A DNA stretch of 64,000 nt from Chimonanthus salicifolius (Eukaryota > Streptophyta > Magnoliopsida > Laurales > Calycanthaceae): NCBI GenBank assembly GCA_013350335.1, contig CM023537.1, positions 13,458,884 to 13,522,883 of the forward strand. Reading direction: 5' to 3'. How positions within the stretch are numbered: the stretch's first letter is position 1; every line of letters begins with the position of its first letter. Below the pieces are notes generated by a model, which had not been told where the DNA came from, ran no database searches, and worked only from the letters and a program-made list of their open reading frames with translations. Made by a program: the position numbers and the translations under genes. Shown one piece after another: positions 1 through 11,190 of the stretch.

Positions 1-668
1 ATAGCTAACTAGCCCCAACCCTCCCTCCTCTCTAGACTTCAAACCCCCCTCCCATTTCACTACATGACTTATCTTTTTATTGCCCAAACATCCTACAAGA
101 AATCCCCCTGTAACTTTTTAATCTCTTAGCCACCCCCACTGGCATCTTACAAAGCAACATAAATAAATAGGCAAATTCGCCAATGCCACTTTAATAATAA
201 AGATTGTCATGTATTAGGAAAGATTTGTTACTTAGACAAATATTTCCAATTTCCAAGCCACCCTCAGTTCTACGATTTAAATATGTCCAACCAAGAAGAA
301 GATGATATTATGAATTTCACCACTATATTCCCCAACTAATACATTATGCAACTTGTTAATGCTCTCCAACAATCCGTACAACGACAAGTGGATACATCCA
401 GATACACATTTAAGCTCGTATACAATGCTCCAACCATTTTTATGTCTAATTAAAACTTTGATTGGAAGCTTTAAAGGCAGATCCAATTCAATTTTTATCA
501 GGTCAAGAAAGGGGCAAAGGGGGAAAGACAGTGTCTCTTTATTAAAAAGAGAAATAAGTTGGCTTCGAAATGAACAAGAAAAAGCCTTGTACCCTCTGCT
601 GGGGATTTTTCACCAGTATGAGTTTGAAATGGGAGGAAAGAAGGGAGAATCGGAGAAGGAGAACGTAC
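1..668 (-). other. Presumed first intron of the eIF4A-III-like gene
   Basis: The stretch follows the splice donor of the helicase exon on the minus strand. It is AT-rich and holds no further DEAD-box motif in any frame. The open frames across it are antisense to the exon or random. No acceptor with a matching second exon was seen. Confidence 0.5.
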
Positions 669-976
669 TCGCGGGTGGCAGTGTCGACCATCTGGCAGAC
701 GGTGAGGGCGATCATGGAAGTCTTGCCGGTTCCGGACTGGGCCTGTGCGATGACATCTCGACCGTTTATTATGGGCATGACGGCCCTCTGTTGGATGGCG
801 GAAGGCTTCTCGAATCCGTAGGCGTAGATGCCGCGGAGGAGATCGTCTCGGATGCCCATCTGGTCGAAGCTGGTGATGACATCCACTCCTGGGCTCGTTT
901 CAAACGCTATGCTCTCGTCGTTCGCCGGCCCGTTTCGGTTCCGCGGGACCACCGAAGCTGGTGCCGCCGCAGCCAT
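669..976 (-). CDS. EIF4A3: eIF4A-III-like DEAD-box RNA helicase, first exon (partial gene)
   Basis: This is the first coding exon of an eIF4A-III-type helicase, the ATP-dependent RNA clamp of the exon-junction complex in the nucleus. The start at 976 is chosen because it opens an MAAAAP N-terminus followed by residues typical of plant eIF4A-III. Visible in order are [20 protein letters not shown], the Q motif with [10 protein letters not shown], and the Walker A motif AQSGTGKT. An in-frame ATG at 1054 exists but would add 26 unconserved residues. After the codons for DTATR the exon ends with GA and a good donor, GTACGT, at 668, so the exon carries 102 codons plus two bases. Motifs Ib to VI are absent from positions 1-668, so the remaining exons must lie beyond the left edge, or this is a truncated duplicate. 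Confidence in the family is high; functionality cannot be judged. Confidence 0.85.
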
Positions 977-1363
977 CTCTTTCTCTCTCTCTGTGTGCGC
1001 TTTCGGCTTCTGCTTCCCCCCAACAGGAGCTGCGAAAGACCGGGAAACCTTCAATCGGTGAGACCACTTCCTAAAAATAAGATCCTGTGACTATCATTTC
1101 AGTGGGGGGCCACCTTCACAACCTTTTCTTACCCTCTCATTTATTTGATCAATTTTTTTTTTTAAATAATATTTGAAATTAACCAGAATGAAACATTCAA
1201 ATTAATTTTAATAATTTCTTAAGTCATTACGTATTTTAAATAATAGAGAGAGTAAAAGGAGGCTCATGGTCAAAAACACTATTCGTCTATGATGGAAATA
1301 GATCTAACATATTTAGTATATATGAAAAAAAAATTAAAAAAAACAATCATAGAATTTATTTAT

Positions 1364-1488
1364 TTATTTTTTAATTTACGTGTGGAAAACCGCAGGATAC
1401 CCAGTGTAAAATCCTAAGAGGAAATCAAGATTAGGCCATGGTGGTTCGAACCCTCAATCTCCCGCTTGCTGAAATGAAAAGCAACTAC
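1364..1488 (-). mobile_element. SINE family A copy (internally deleted)
   Basis: The minus strand carries the family A pattern: a tRNA-like head with box B (GGTTCGAACC in the opposite reading at 1443-1452), the CATGGCCTAA core and a tail ending in ACGTAAATTAAAAAA. Compared with the copy at 53275, about 30 bp in the middle (the part with CCCTTAGGGCACACC) are missing and the box A end is eroded. The rest of 977-1604 shows no gene. Confidence 0.6.
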
Positions 1489-1604
1489 TTATGTTATTTA
1501 GTATAAAGTAATCATGAATTTTTATTTTGATATTGCTAAAGTATCACTTCTCCATGAATCCTCTTCTCTAGCTCTCCCCTCTTTATATTATCTTCACATT
1601 CAAT

Positions 1605-1943
1605 TAGAGCTGAAACTCAAGCTCATATAAAAGATTATTGAATCCGACCCACCCGAATCGCTTAACTCAATCCGATCCAAACTACTAATCGAATTCAAAC
1701 CGAGTGCTGAATCGAATTGTTGGCCCAACTCAACTTGAGTGCTATATTAATTTTTTTAGTAGGTCGAGTTGAATCATGTCAATTTAAAAAAAAACCTAAT
1801 TCAATCTAACTTGAATTTAATTTTGTTTTTTTTTTTTTCAGTCCAACCAAATCCTAATTTTAAAAATGTAAAACTCAACTCACTTGGTTTTTCGAGTCAA
1901 ATCATGGAGATTGGGTTAAAACCTGACCCAAGTTTCACCCCTA
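1605..1943. mobile_element. hAT-type MITE, CGGGT family
   Basis: A 339-bp non-autonomous element with inverted ends TAGAGCTGAAACTC and, on the other side, AAGTTTCACCCCTA. The flanks are an 8-bp duplication with one mismatch, CATTCAAT at 1597-1604 and CCTTCAAT at 1944-1951, as expected for hAT transposition. The interior is rich in CCGACCC, CAACTCGA and similar words. Related copies lie at 15885, 55246 and 62481. Confidence 0.7.
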
Positions 1944-1951
1944 CCTTCAAT

Positions 1952-2934
1952 GTAGTATTGAAAATGGGTTGGGCTATAACTGTATCATGACCTAGGTAAA
2001 AAGTCAAAGAGGCCCATTTGTGTACATTCTTAGAATACATGGTGGCGAGGTTCGAGGAAAGGTTTACGGTGGATACCTAGATACTCAACACTAGGAAAGG
2101 TCTAGTAAGTGACTGAAATGCTTCAGAAAGTTGAAAATAATCATAAATCTGGACATTATCTCCTGAATAGGTTAACCTTTCGAACTCCTGCGAGGTACCA
2201 TTCGTTGGATTTTTTTTTTTAAAACCACCCCTCAATATATCAACTTGCCAAATCATCAGGACTGCATCCGGCCCATAGACATGAAAAGTCTTCAAACTGC
2301 CCGCTCAAAATGGAATTGGATGTTGTGCAGCTTAGTTGTGCCAATCAGATAAATACAACCAAATTTGAAAATAATATATTGTGGAAAAATAATTAAATTC
2401 AGGAGACCTCGTCGTAATAACATGAAGTCTCTCATCTTATCCATCCATTAAATGAAAAAAAAAATATATAATATTTTTAATAGATGATGAATATGTAAGA
2501 TCTAATATTTCTTTTTCTTTTTTACTGAAATACATCGTTTAAATTTCATCGAACTACACCCATATTACCTTAAATGGGTGCAAGCTATGCCAAACCCGAT
2601 ACTGATTAGCACGTGAAAATCCAAGCTTAATACGGCCCTTTACTTAATATGATCGGGCCTGAGCCCAACAAGCCCAAATATGAGCCCAAAACAAGTGCTT
2701 TTGGATGAAGTGTGCAGCTCAAAATAATAAACACCAAGTAAATTATGTTTTTTGTGAAGTATATTTTTAATTATTATTTAATTGTTAAATTATTAAAATA
2801 CATAATGAGTAAAGTGCATAATAGATAATAGGTTCAGATGGGTGCAATGGTCATAGGTTGAACTTTCTAGATAGTTCTCTAGAACCTTGCTTAGACTACA
2901 CGTCCCGATACTCTTAAGACTAAATTTCCCTAGC
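1952..2934. other. Gene-free AT-rich stretch
   Basis: No conserved coding sequence, RNA gene or delimited repeat was recognised here. Open frames in it are short and show no family motif. Confidence 0.5.
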
Positions 2935-2943
2935 TCTATATTA

Positions 2944-3755
2944 GGCCATCTATCATAACATGGGTATTTTTTGTTAGGAGACATAGAATAAGGTGAAATT
3001 CCCACTTTACTTCTATCATTCCGTAATCAAATTTTAAGTAGAGCATAGCGGTGCACCTATACTGTGAACCGAGCAGTGCACCTATAATTATTAGCGGTGC
3101 ACCTTTAATTGTGAGCGGCTAAGGTACAAATATCGGCCGATATATATCGGTTTTTTAAGACTGAGTAATATCGGCCGATACGATAAGTATCGGCTGTATA
3201 TACCGAATATCGGCCGATATGGTCGATATTCGGTCCGAAATATCACCCACAATATCGGCCGATATTCATAAATATCGGTATTTAATTTTATTTTTAATTT
3301 TTTTAAAAAAAATACCGATACGATTTTTCACGGTTTTTACACGGTTTTTCACAGTTTTCAACGGTTCAGGGTTCACGGGTTTCACGGGTCCTCACGGTTT
3401 TTTGCTGTTTTTCACAGTTTTTCACGGTTTCGATATCGGAGGAGAGAGAAAATGCCGATATCGGGATGAGAGATAAAAATATGGGCCGATATATCGACAT
3501 GGCAGATTTTTTAACCCCTGGTGAGCGGTATACCAATCATTTCGAAATTAACTATAACTTTGGCGTGCAGAACCGATCCACAGCGGTGTATCTATACGGT
3601 AAACCTCATGGTACACCTATAATTATGAACGGTTTATCTACAATTTTTTTTTTAAAGGGATTAGGAAGGGTGACTTTTTTAAAGTGGACTTTTCACGTAA
3701 AAATTTTAAAACCCGTGTCTCCTAACAAAAAAATTCCTTGTTAGGATGGGCAGTC
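2944..3755. mobile_element. Mutator-like MITE with GGTGCACC repeats, interrupted
   Basis: The element has long imperfect inverted ends (GGCCATCTATC on the left, GGATGGGCAGTC on the right) that share TTTTTTTGTTAGGAGACA with the sister copy at 47683. A perfect 9-bp duplication TCTATATTA flanks it (2935-2943 and 3756-3764), which fits a Mutator-like transposase. The interior carries copies of the unit AGCGGTGCACCTATAATTAT. A separate hAT MITE sits inside it at 3119-3520. Confidence 0.75.
3119..3520. mobile_element. hAT-type MITE with ATATCGGCCGATAT palindromes (nested)
   Basis: A 402-bp element inserted in the Mutator-like MITE. A perfect 8-bp duplication GTGAGCGG flanks it (3111-3118 and 3521-3528). 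The left end, CTAAGGTACAAATATCGG, is a decayed form of the family end CAGGGGTGTAAA; the right end is TTTTTTAACCCCTG. The left part holds several copies of the palindrome ATATCGGCCGATAT and the right part is rich in CACGGTTTT-type words. It encodes no protein. Confidence 0.75.
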
Positions 3756-3764
3756 TCTATATTA

Positions 3765-6000
3765 TCCTAAAACTCTTTCATATTTTTCTACTATGATCCG
3801 CAATCTTATGAAGACTTTTATAAACTTCTACACAACTCCAAACAATTCTAGATATTTCTACACTACTTTCTAGAAAATTCCACAAGTCTGCATTGCCTTC
3901 TAAGATACTTCCTAAACAATTGATCCTTGTTTTTCTTGAGGCTTTTAGAAATTCAAAGTTCATCTTTAACTTCTCAAGAACCTCTATGCCATATGAATCT
4001 CATTTTTTTTTTATAATCAAGCTATTTAGATGTCTCATTTGTATTTGAACAAAGTACATTATTATTCGATTAGTCATTGAAGTATATATAAGCCTCTTAC
4101 TCTCACACACACCGAGTACACAATTACGGGGCCAAATTACATATCATAGAGTTTCGTCCTTTGACAGTGATCTCTTTTATCTCTTAATCCTATGTTAGGA
4201 GAAAGGAGGGAAGGAAATGAGGGAGGCATGGCCACCCCTTTACCATTTAAAAAGTATTTTTTTATGGAAATTCATTAACTAGATTAAAGACAACTCCACA
4301 AGCGAGATCGCATAATTAGAGAAGAACAAAAGTTCAAATGACAATTAGAGTAATTATCAAACAAGTTTGAATCCCACTCATAGATCATCATGCCACTCCT
4401 TAACTTAGAGTTACCTAAAAAACATAATTATGAAAAAAAATTGTAGTTTAAGGTAAGTTTTTTGTTTCCATTAAATATAAATTATCATTTTAAATTATAT
4501 CATTAGTACATACTAAAGGATGATCGATGAATGATGAATTAATTTCATTAATCGATACTATGTGACAAACAAATGATATTTTGTTGACAAAGAGACTCGT
4601 GAGACGCCCAACGCCTCAAAATGATACCATATTGAAAATGATTCTCACGTACCTCTGTTGACATAGACAGTTCTATTTATACAAAATAATATTGATACAT
4701 ATGGTATTATATTTGAAATTCAAATATGAATAATACATTTGGAATTTATAGAAGAGATAAAATAAAAAATCCAATTTATCCTAATAAAACGATGGAAAAA
4801 ACCTCAAATTAAAAAAAAAAAAAAAAAAAACCCTATTGTTTCTCTTTACTTAAAAATGAAAATTCCAAAGCTTTTATAATTTCTTCTGAAAAATGTCTCT
4901 TTTTATAATTAAAGATGAACTTTCTATAGATTTCCACACGTAAATTTAAAAAGAAAAATTGATATACTTTTCAGCCGTATCTAAATATAAAAACTCAAGT
5001 GGATATCTAGATTAGCTAATTTGATCAAAATTTAACGATAAGTAAATTTTCTAGACATCTTATGTAAGACTACAAATTTAATACTATAGTTAAAAAGTCA
5101 AGTGATTAAAAATAACATATGCCTTTGAATTTTCTATTTTAGAAAAAAAAAAAAAAAAGGTAAAGATATACATTCATTTTATACGGAAAATGGAGTATAT
5201 AGTCATATCCCTACTACAACCTTGTAAAAATAATTTACTGAACTGCATGAATTACGTGTCAAGGAGAACCTTTTTTAAGGAAAAGTTAATATAATTTTTT
5301 ATCCTATTCAAATCGAATTAAACAAAATATTATAATTGAAGTAGAAAAGTTGAATGGTTAAAAAGATCACCCAATTAATCTTGGAGCATGTGTAAATTTC
5401 TCTAGTCATACACACTGGATAAATCTAAGGAAGCGGCTCATTGAGGTAGAGTTCCAATCGAACTCAGGACTTCCACTTCTCAAGACGGACTTCTAGTTCC
5501 AACCCAATCACTCCTAATAGATTTGCTCATGATTACACCCTATCAACATGCTACTTAAATGAAATCCACTAAATTTATGTATTGAATTTTTTTTTTTTAA
5601 ATTTAACACAATTTCATTATGAATTTTACAACTATGAGTAAAGAACTACCCAATTTTTCACTTAAAAAATTCTTTTCAAAGTTCAAGCCAAACTACTAAT
5701 TTATCATAAATCATTTCATCATCTAAAATACACACAATGTTTAGCTAAAAAAACATTTTCTCCTTAAATTTCAAGAAAATTTAAAAATTTACAAAAAAAA
5801 AATCTCACTATACGAAATACACCTTTTCTTTAACTAAAAAAATATTTTCTATTTATATTTCAAGGTAAACTATTCATCTCGCTAGACAAACTACAGAAGT
5901 AGTACAGAGTATAATTTAAGTGTTTCTTTAACTAAAAAATTATTTATTCTAGAAAAGTACTAAAACATTTAAAATATTTTTCAATTTAAAAATTATAATT
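3765..6000. other. AT-rich gene-free stretch with SINE family B pieces
   Basis: Two degenerate family B SINE fragments on the minus strand are visible: about 4003-4140 (T-run at the left, then ATTTGTATTTGAACA) and about 5395-5535 (CAATCGAACTCAGGACTTCC, a box B-like site). Long A or T runs occur at about 4810 and 5145. Nothing else was recognised. Confidence 0.4.
5988..5992 (-). terminator. Pol III terminator of tRNA-Val copy 1
   Basis: Five Ts on the minus strand, 8 bp beyond the 3' end of the tRNA at 6001. A run of four or more Ts is the usual RNA polymerase III stop signal. Confidence 0.6.
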
Positions 6001-6074
6001 TGGCTACGCCCGGACTCGAACCGGAGACCTTCAGTGTGTTAGACTGACGTGATAACCAACTACACCACGAAACC
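6001..6074 (-). tRNA. tRNA-Val (AAC), copy 1, with an acceptor-stem mismatch
   Basis: The minus strand reads as a 74-nt intronless tRNA that folds into a cloverleaf. It has box A (TGGTGTAGTTGG), the anticodon loop CTAACAC with anticodon AAC (plus positions 6038-6040), and box B GGTTCGAGTCC. The discriminator base is A at 6001. It decodes GUU/GUC valine codons in the cytosol. It differs from the second copy at 6006, where the 3' acceptor strand reads CGTAGCC instead of CGAAGCC. That change makes a T:T mismatch with the 5' strand GGTTTCG, so this copy may be less active or a pseudogene. The CCA end is not encoded, as expected for a nuclear gene. Confidence 0.85.
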
Positions 6075-6161
6075 AACTTGAGTATAATTCTTACTTTTAT
6101 AATTATACTATTAAAAGTATTAATTCTTTTTTACCAAATAAACAATTTAGAATCAAGTGTT

Positions 6162-6167
6162 AAAAAA
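6162..6167 (-). terminator. Pol III terminator of tRNA-Val copy 2
   Basis: Six Ts on the minus strand, 7 bp beyond the 3' end of the tRNA at 6175. This is the usual RNA polymerase III stop. Confidence 0.6.
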
Positions 6168-6174
6168 TTTAATT

Positions 6175-6248
6175 TGGCTTCGCCCGGACTCGAACCGGAG
6201 ACCTTCAGTGTGTTAGACTGACGTGATAACCAACTACACCACGAAACC
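6175..6248 (-). tRNA. tRNA-Val (AAC), copy 2
   Basis: A 74-nt tRNA with an intact cloverleaf, anticodon AAC (plus positions 6212-6214), canonical boxes A and B, and a fully paired acceptor stem (GGTTTCG with CGAAGCC, allowing one G:T pair). It is identical to the copy at 6001 except for one base. The two lie on the same strand 100 bp apart, and their 5' flanks share about 45 bp of similar sequence (CAACTTG, then a TACTTACTTTT-type stretch), so they arose by tandem duplication. Confidence 0.93.
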
Positions 6249-6790
6249 AACTTGCGTTCGGTACTTACTTTTTTAATATAGTAGTAAATTAATTAGTACC
6301 TGCAACTCAGACTAGAACCATTCAATTACATTGAACTGCTATAAAAAAGATGATAGACTGCTCTTCAGTATTATGCTTCAATTCACTTTTATATGATTCG
6401 TTACTTAAATTTATATATTTTGTAATTAATTTTAAATTTTAGATTTCAAGAGAGATTTATAAAGACATGTGGCATTATATGTGAGTCTATTACCTTCCAA
6501 TATAGTGTTATCGATTAGCTACTGTTTTAAAATCTATTTATCTAAGCATTTTAGTTATGTTAGGTAAGACCATGAATCAACGATTGTGGATCATTAAATT
6601 CTTATTAAAAAACACTTAAAATTATTACTTAAGATTAAAATTCTATAAATGTGGGGTGAAGGTGATTATTGAATGACTCATTTACTAATAGCCATCTTTC
6701 ATATCAATTGTTGGAGCAGTAGTCCCACCAAAACACAAAGTACTCGTGCAAGATAGCATTCTTCCATATAAATTCTTATGTAAATTTATA

Positions 6791-6980
6791 TTTCTTCCGT
6801 CCCATTTTAATTGTCTCATTTGAAATATTTGTAATTTTTAAGGAACTCTCTATATAAGGCTAACACTCATTTAATCTCATTCATTTTCAACACATTTTAT
6901 ACTACTCATATACAAAGGAGACAACTATTTTAGGACAATTTCAAAATCCAAATAGGACAACTAATTTGGGACAGAGGGAG
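6791..6980. mobile_element. Stowaway-type (Tc1/mariner) MITE
   Basis: A 190-bp element whose ends match the familiar plant MITE ends: TTTCTTCCGTCCCATTTTAA on the left and GGGACAGAGGGAG on the right. A TA dinucleotide flanks it on each side (6789-6790 and 6981-6982). It contains AT-rich inner repeats and encodes no protein. A second copy of nearly the same length lies at 9772. Confidence 0.85.
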
Positions 6981-7030
6981 TATGTTTTATTGAAACTAAT
7001 GTGAATTACTATTTGATACATTATGATAGA

Positions 7031-7345
7031 AATTTGATCAATATGTCAAAACCTCGAAAACCTATGTAATGTGAAAAATCAAATCCTCTTGTGTATTCCA
7101 GTGCTAGGTTAGCCGAATTTGAAACCCATGTCTCATGTTGGGCAAGCCCTTTTAAACACATAAAAAATTATTGATGAATCTCGACACTCGTCCTCATAGA
7201 TGACTCACTGAAATCTGATCAATATACTAAAAACTTTAAAGCTGGTGGAACTAAAAAATTAAACCCTTATCCTATCCTACAATAGGCTAGCTAACTTGAC
7301 ACCTATATCTTATGTGGGATGAGCCCCACCAAATAGATAACAAGT
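7031..7345. repeat. Imperfect tandem duplication, about 180-bp spacing
   Basis: Two diverged units start with TTTGATCAATATGTCAAAAC (7033) and CTGATCAATATACTAAAAAC (7215). Both continue through AGGTTAGCCGAATTTGAAACC versus AGGCTAGCTAACTTGACACC-type sequence and end in GGGCAAGCCC or GGGATGAGCCCC. The rest of 6983-8178 shows no gene; the open frame at 7844-8056 has no recognisable domain. Confidence 0.5.
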
Positions 7346-8192
7346 TATCAATGAATATTAGTTAGTTTACAAACTAAATGTTTTTTAAAACCTCATACAA
7401 CGACATAGTGAATGATCTAAAGTAAATTGACTTTACTTTCTTTCTTCTCTCTTTTTCTCTTTCTCAAAAAATAAAGTCAAAATTAAAATTTCTTTTAAAT
7501 TTGATGAACCATAAAAAAAAACTCATGTTGCAAAAATCAATGTCCCTTAAATTATGTTCTTAAATATTTTCAAACTTATGTAATTTTCAAGAATTAATTA
7601 ATACAGCAATCAAATAACTTGTGGTATTAGTAAAAGATATAAAAAATCTATTAAACTATCCGTACAGTAGAAGTGAAGGGTAAAGTGAGAAATCCACTAC
7701 TTTTAAACATAAATAGAAGACATTCATTTTGATAGAGAAGTTCACGTACAATACTAAATTTGAATGTACTTAATACTATCCAATTTATGTATTTCTGACA
7801 TATATTTTACCAATTACTTTAACAAAAGCTATCAACTGCACGTGTGATGCAGAAAGAATTTGATAGTTTTTTGAGTCACACCAAACGGATGACTTCAATG
7901 GGGCCCCACCTGAACGTCATGGTTGGACTGAACGACACACATAGTTCAACTGGTTTGGTGTCCGTATTATCAGAGATTCAAAGCAATGCATGGATGGACA
8001 GAATCTACGGCCTTAACTGGTCCAGCAACACAAGCCACTTGCAGGGTCTAGATTAGATCATCTTTGGCGTCTTGTGGCCCACCGTGGATGAAATATCAAA
8101 CATTGGTTTGTATCAATTATTCATGATTCATCCACCTTCAGTTGATGGCTTCTTAATTTTTCGCAGTCAGATTCATCACCCTACTTTAGATT

Positions 8193-8409
8193 TTTTTTTT
8201 ACCAAGGTGTTTTGAGATCTCACTTGTATTTGAACATGATACATTTTAACTTAACTAGTTGTTAGGGCATGTGCAAGCCTCTCAGTCCCACATACATTTA
8301 GTAAGTAACGATGGAGAGTGGCCTACACGAGTGTTGAGTGTGAATCGAAATGAAGACCTCCCATCTTGAGAGGAGCTTCTTAACCGTCAGGTCAATCCTC
8401 TCTTGAATT
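8193..8409 (-). mobile_element. SINE family B copy with 14-bp target duplication
   Basis: The element runs on the minus strand from a head with a box A-like GATTGACCTGACGG and a box B-like site (AATCGAAAT in plus reading near 8345) to a poly(A) tail, seen as a T-run at 8190-8200. The flanking duplication is CCCTACTTTAGATT (8179-8192) and CCCTAATTTAGATT (8410-8423), with 13 of 14 bases matching. That length and the A-tail indicate LINE-mediated retrotransposition. Confidence 0.65.
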
Positions 8410-8919
8410 CCCTAATTTAGATTATTGTCATCATTATAGAATTGGCATCTCATTTATTTGAATATGTTTTATGAGGTTTTTTTTTTTCCCGAATAGAACT
8501 CCATTAAAATTTACATTACCAGCCACTCTCTAGCTTTACGTATCACTTTTCTCCCTTTCTTTTATATTTTTAAAGGTCCGCCTCTCCTCTTATTGCTTTG
8601 GATGTGTAGTCTATCAAGTCCATGCGTTGGGATCATCTTTGATTTTATATTAATATGAGGAAACCACCTATATTTCTCTCAATTCATTATCTATCATAAT
8701 TATTTTTAAACAATCTCTAATACATAATTTTTCTAACTCTACTAAGTGCATTTCAATTAGATCGACTTATTTATTAAACAAATAATATATCAATCGAAAT
8801 CTGTTTTGTTTTTTTAAAAAAAATAGGGGAATACAGATTGGAATTGGAAACTCAACAAGAGAGTTTATATTTCTTTGGGTACATGAGATTCCTTGACCAT
8901 AGCAGTAAAAAAATATTGC

Positions 8920-9060
8920 GGGCAAGTGTGGGTCCAGTAACAACTAACAACACAATATCACGGGCTTACTGCGCGCGTTACGCGCTGTGCGCCTGCGCCC
9001 ATTGCCGTGAATGGCCGGCCCCTACCGCTCATGCGCTCGCCATCCTTCCTCCACATTTGA
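8920..9060. other. Short GC-rich island in AT-rich DNA
   Basis: About 130 bp centred on CTTACTGCGCGCGTTACGCG are far richer in G and C than the surroundings. I recognise no gene or repeat. The open frame across it (8838-9080) has no conserved motif. Confidence 0.3.
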
Positions 9061-9143
9061 CAAAAATTGCCAGCTCATGATAAATGAATCTTTCTTCCCG
9101 GGGTCTAAACATCAATTGAAATTATATCATTTCATATAATATA

Positions 9144-9300
9144 TTTTTTTGAATTTATGTGTAAAAAATCGTAGAATACTCATTATAAATTTCTACAAAT
9201 GAACCCACTTCTCATAGAGCACACCAAGGTTAAAGCATGAAAACTTGAACTTGCAATCTCCCGTTTCTTAAGATAGGAGATAGTCAGTTAAAGTACACCT
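9144..9300 (-). mobile_element. SINE family A copy (diverged)
   Basis: A minus-strand copy. A T-run (the A-tail), GAATTTATGTG, the CACACCAAGGTTAA core, and a head reading GTACTTTAACTGACTA line up with the copies at 12899 and 53275. Boxes A and B are badly eroded. Confidence 0.55.
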
Positions 9301-9771
9301 ATATAGGTAAATATATTGTATCAGTTGATATAATATTTATCAGTTAATATGTATCATTTCATTGACTTATTTGATATATTTAGACTTATATACATATTTC
9401 ACTAATATATTATACATATGTTGTTTTTTAATACAAATATTTTTAAGCTAATATGGTTGTTTATCACAAATATATCATCGATACAATACGTATTTATCGA
9501 TAAACGATATTTCACCATATTAGTTTCATAGCGATATTTGACTCTCGGCTAATAAACGACCATTTTGCACTTAAATTTGTGATGTGTTGGTATCGACCAT
9601 TAAATGCTAATGATTTTGAAAAATTGTGAATTTTAAAAAAAAAACTTTAAAGAGGAAAAATTATGTATATCAATTGACATTAGTGAAAGCGAAAAATGAT
9701 GTATTTAGTCATTGCATGAGACACATAATTCTTTGGCAAATGTTAGACTTTGACTATCAGCATATACAATA

Positions 9772-9962
9772 CTTCCCTATATTTTATTTTAGTTGTCTCA
9801 TTTTAAATATTTATATTTTTTAAAGAAATTAAATTTGACTTTAAACTACCCTATCTGAGAGGTGGTGCTCATTTATTTTCAACACACTTTATGCAAATGA
9901 GACAACTATTTTGAGATAATTCTAAAATCCAAATGAGACTAATTAAATTGGGACAGAGGGAG
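9772..9962. mobile_element. Stowaway-type (Tc1/mariner) MITE
   Basis: A 191-bp sister of the element at 6791, with left end CTTCCCTATATTTTATTTTA, right end GGGACAGAGGGAG and TA on both sides (9770-9771 and 9963-9964). The first part of the left end is more diverged. Confidence 0.8.
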
Positions 9963-10110
9963 TACTATCGAAGTATCAATTGTGCTTGAATGTAAAATGT
10001 GTTATTTCTATATAAAAAAAAAACTGCTATTTGCAAGCAGCTAATAAATGAACCTCATGATCAAAGGTTTAGAAAGAGTGAAGAGCTAGTATATCAACGG
10101 TTATGTTTAT

Positions 10111-10320
10111 TGTAATGACTCGCTTGCTCGCGTGCGTAACTTTAACTCAGACTCAGTATGATATTATTCGTTCTGGCCCACGGGAGCCTGCACGGATTTG
10201 TTATTGGGCCTGGCTCAACACCCAAGCTCAAAATGCGTTATACTGGATTGAGGGGCGTAGCTTCATATAAGCCCCTCAGATTTTCCTCAACTTTTGATGT
10301 GGGACTCTAACAACGCCCCC
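10111..10320 (-). mobile_element. Small LTR (TRIM-like) relic with polypurine tract
   Basis: On the minus strand an LTR starts at 10312 with TGTTAGAGTCCCACATC, a common plant LTR start, has a TATA-like CTTATATGAAG, and ends ...GAGTCATTACA at 10111. Just upstream of its start is GGGGGGCGT, a polypurine tract. Size (202 bp) and layout resemble the TRIM LTRs at 29168. No second LTR or primer site was found. Confidence 0.5.
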
Positions 10321-10590
10321 CATTGCTCGACACATCGCCTCTACCGATGTATCGTGGCACTCTAGTATTACATTTGTCATACATATTGGTCCGATGTTGA
10401 TACATTTACTAAAAATTTGATTAAAATTTAAAATTATTGTCAAAATTTCTCAATTTAAGAACCATCATTAAGAAGAAATCAATTTTTGTTTTTTTTGGCT
10501 TTTTTGGAAATGTTGAAATTATTATACTGATATTTCAGCCTATTTTAAAATTTAATCCAGCTTCTGAACTATAAATTTTATATTAGTTGA

Positions 10591-10720
10591 TAGGGGTGTG
10601 AAACTTGAGTCGGATTTTAACTCGACCTTCATGACCCGACACGAGAAATCAATAAATTTGATTATGTTTTTGTATATTTCAGATCAAGTCGGATTGAGTA
10701 ATTTAAAATAAAATGCAAAG
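10591..10720. mobile_element. hAT CGGGT-family MITE, left-end fragment
   Basis: The sequence starts with TAGGGGTGTGAAACTTGAG and continues with CGGATTTTAACTCGACC, as in the intact copy at 62481. The right end is not recognisable, so the element is truncated. Confidence 0.45.
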
Positions 10721-11190
10721 TGAAATTTTCTGAAACTTTCAAACTCTAAATAAAGTTTAAAATATCACAATTACAATAGACTTTACTAAGATAAAAGTTG
10801 TTTGTACACAATTGAACAGTTTTAACAGACAAGTCATTTATTTTCAAATTTTACAACTCTTTGAAGAGATATACCCTTTTTTTCTGTCATTGAGATCTTA
10901 TAAGATCGAATCCTATTCTTCTTCTATATATTGTTTGACATTTGAATCTCTCAATATATTTATTAATATTGACCCTTTTTTCAAAAATGATAATTTTGAT
11001 AAATTAATAACTATTTACACTTTTTAAATGTTTAACAAGTTAGATAAATTTAAGCCATAAAATTAAATATTTGTAGTTAACAACATCAAAATTTTTGAAA
11101 AATATTCCTTTCCACTCTAGATTGATAGGCAAAAAGCTTTTTTTTTTTTTTTTCTGATTAGGCTCACAAAATCCTTATACTTGAAAGTTT

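Noticed and set aside
353..1090. 245-codon open frame on the plus strand
   Set aside because: It is antisense to the eIF4A-III exon and has no domain of its own.
6001..6074. Organellar origin of the tRNA-Val genes
   Set aside because: The sequence matches the plant cytosolic tRNA-Val(AAC) with no chloroplast or mitochondrial flanks. The T-run terminators indicate nuclear pol III genes.
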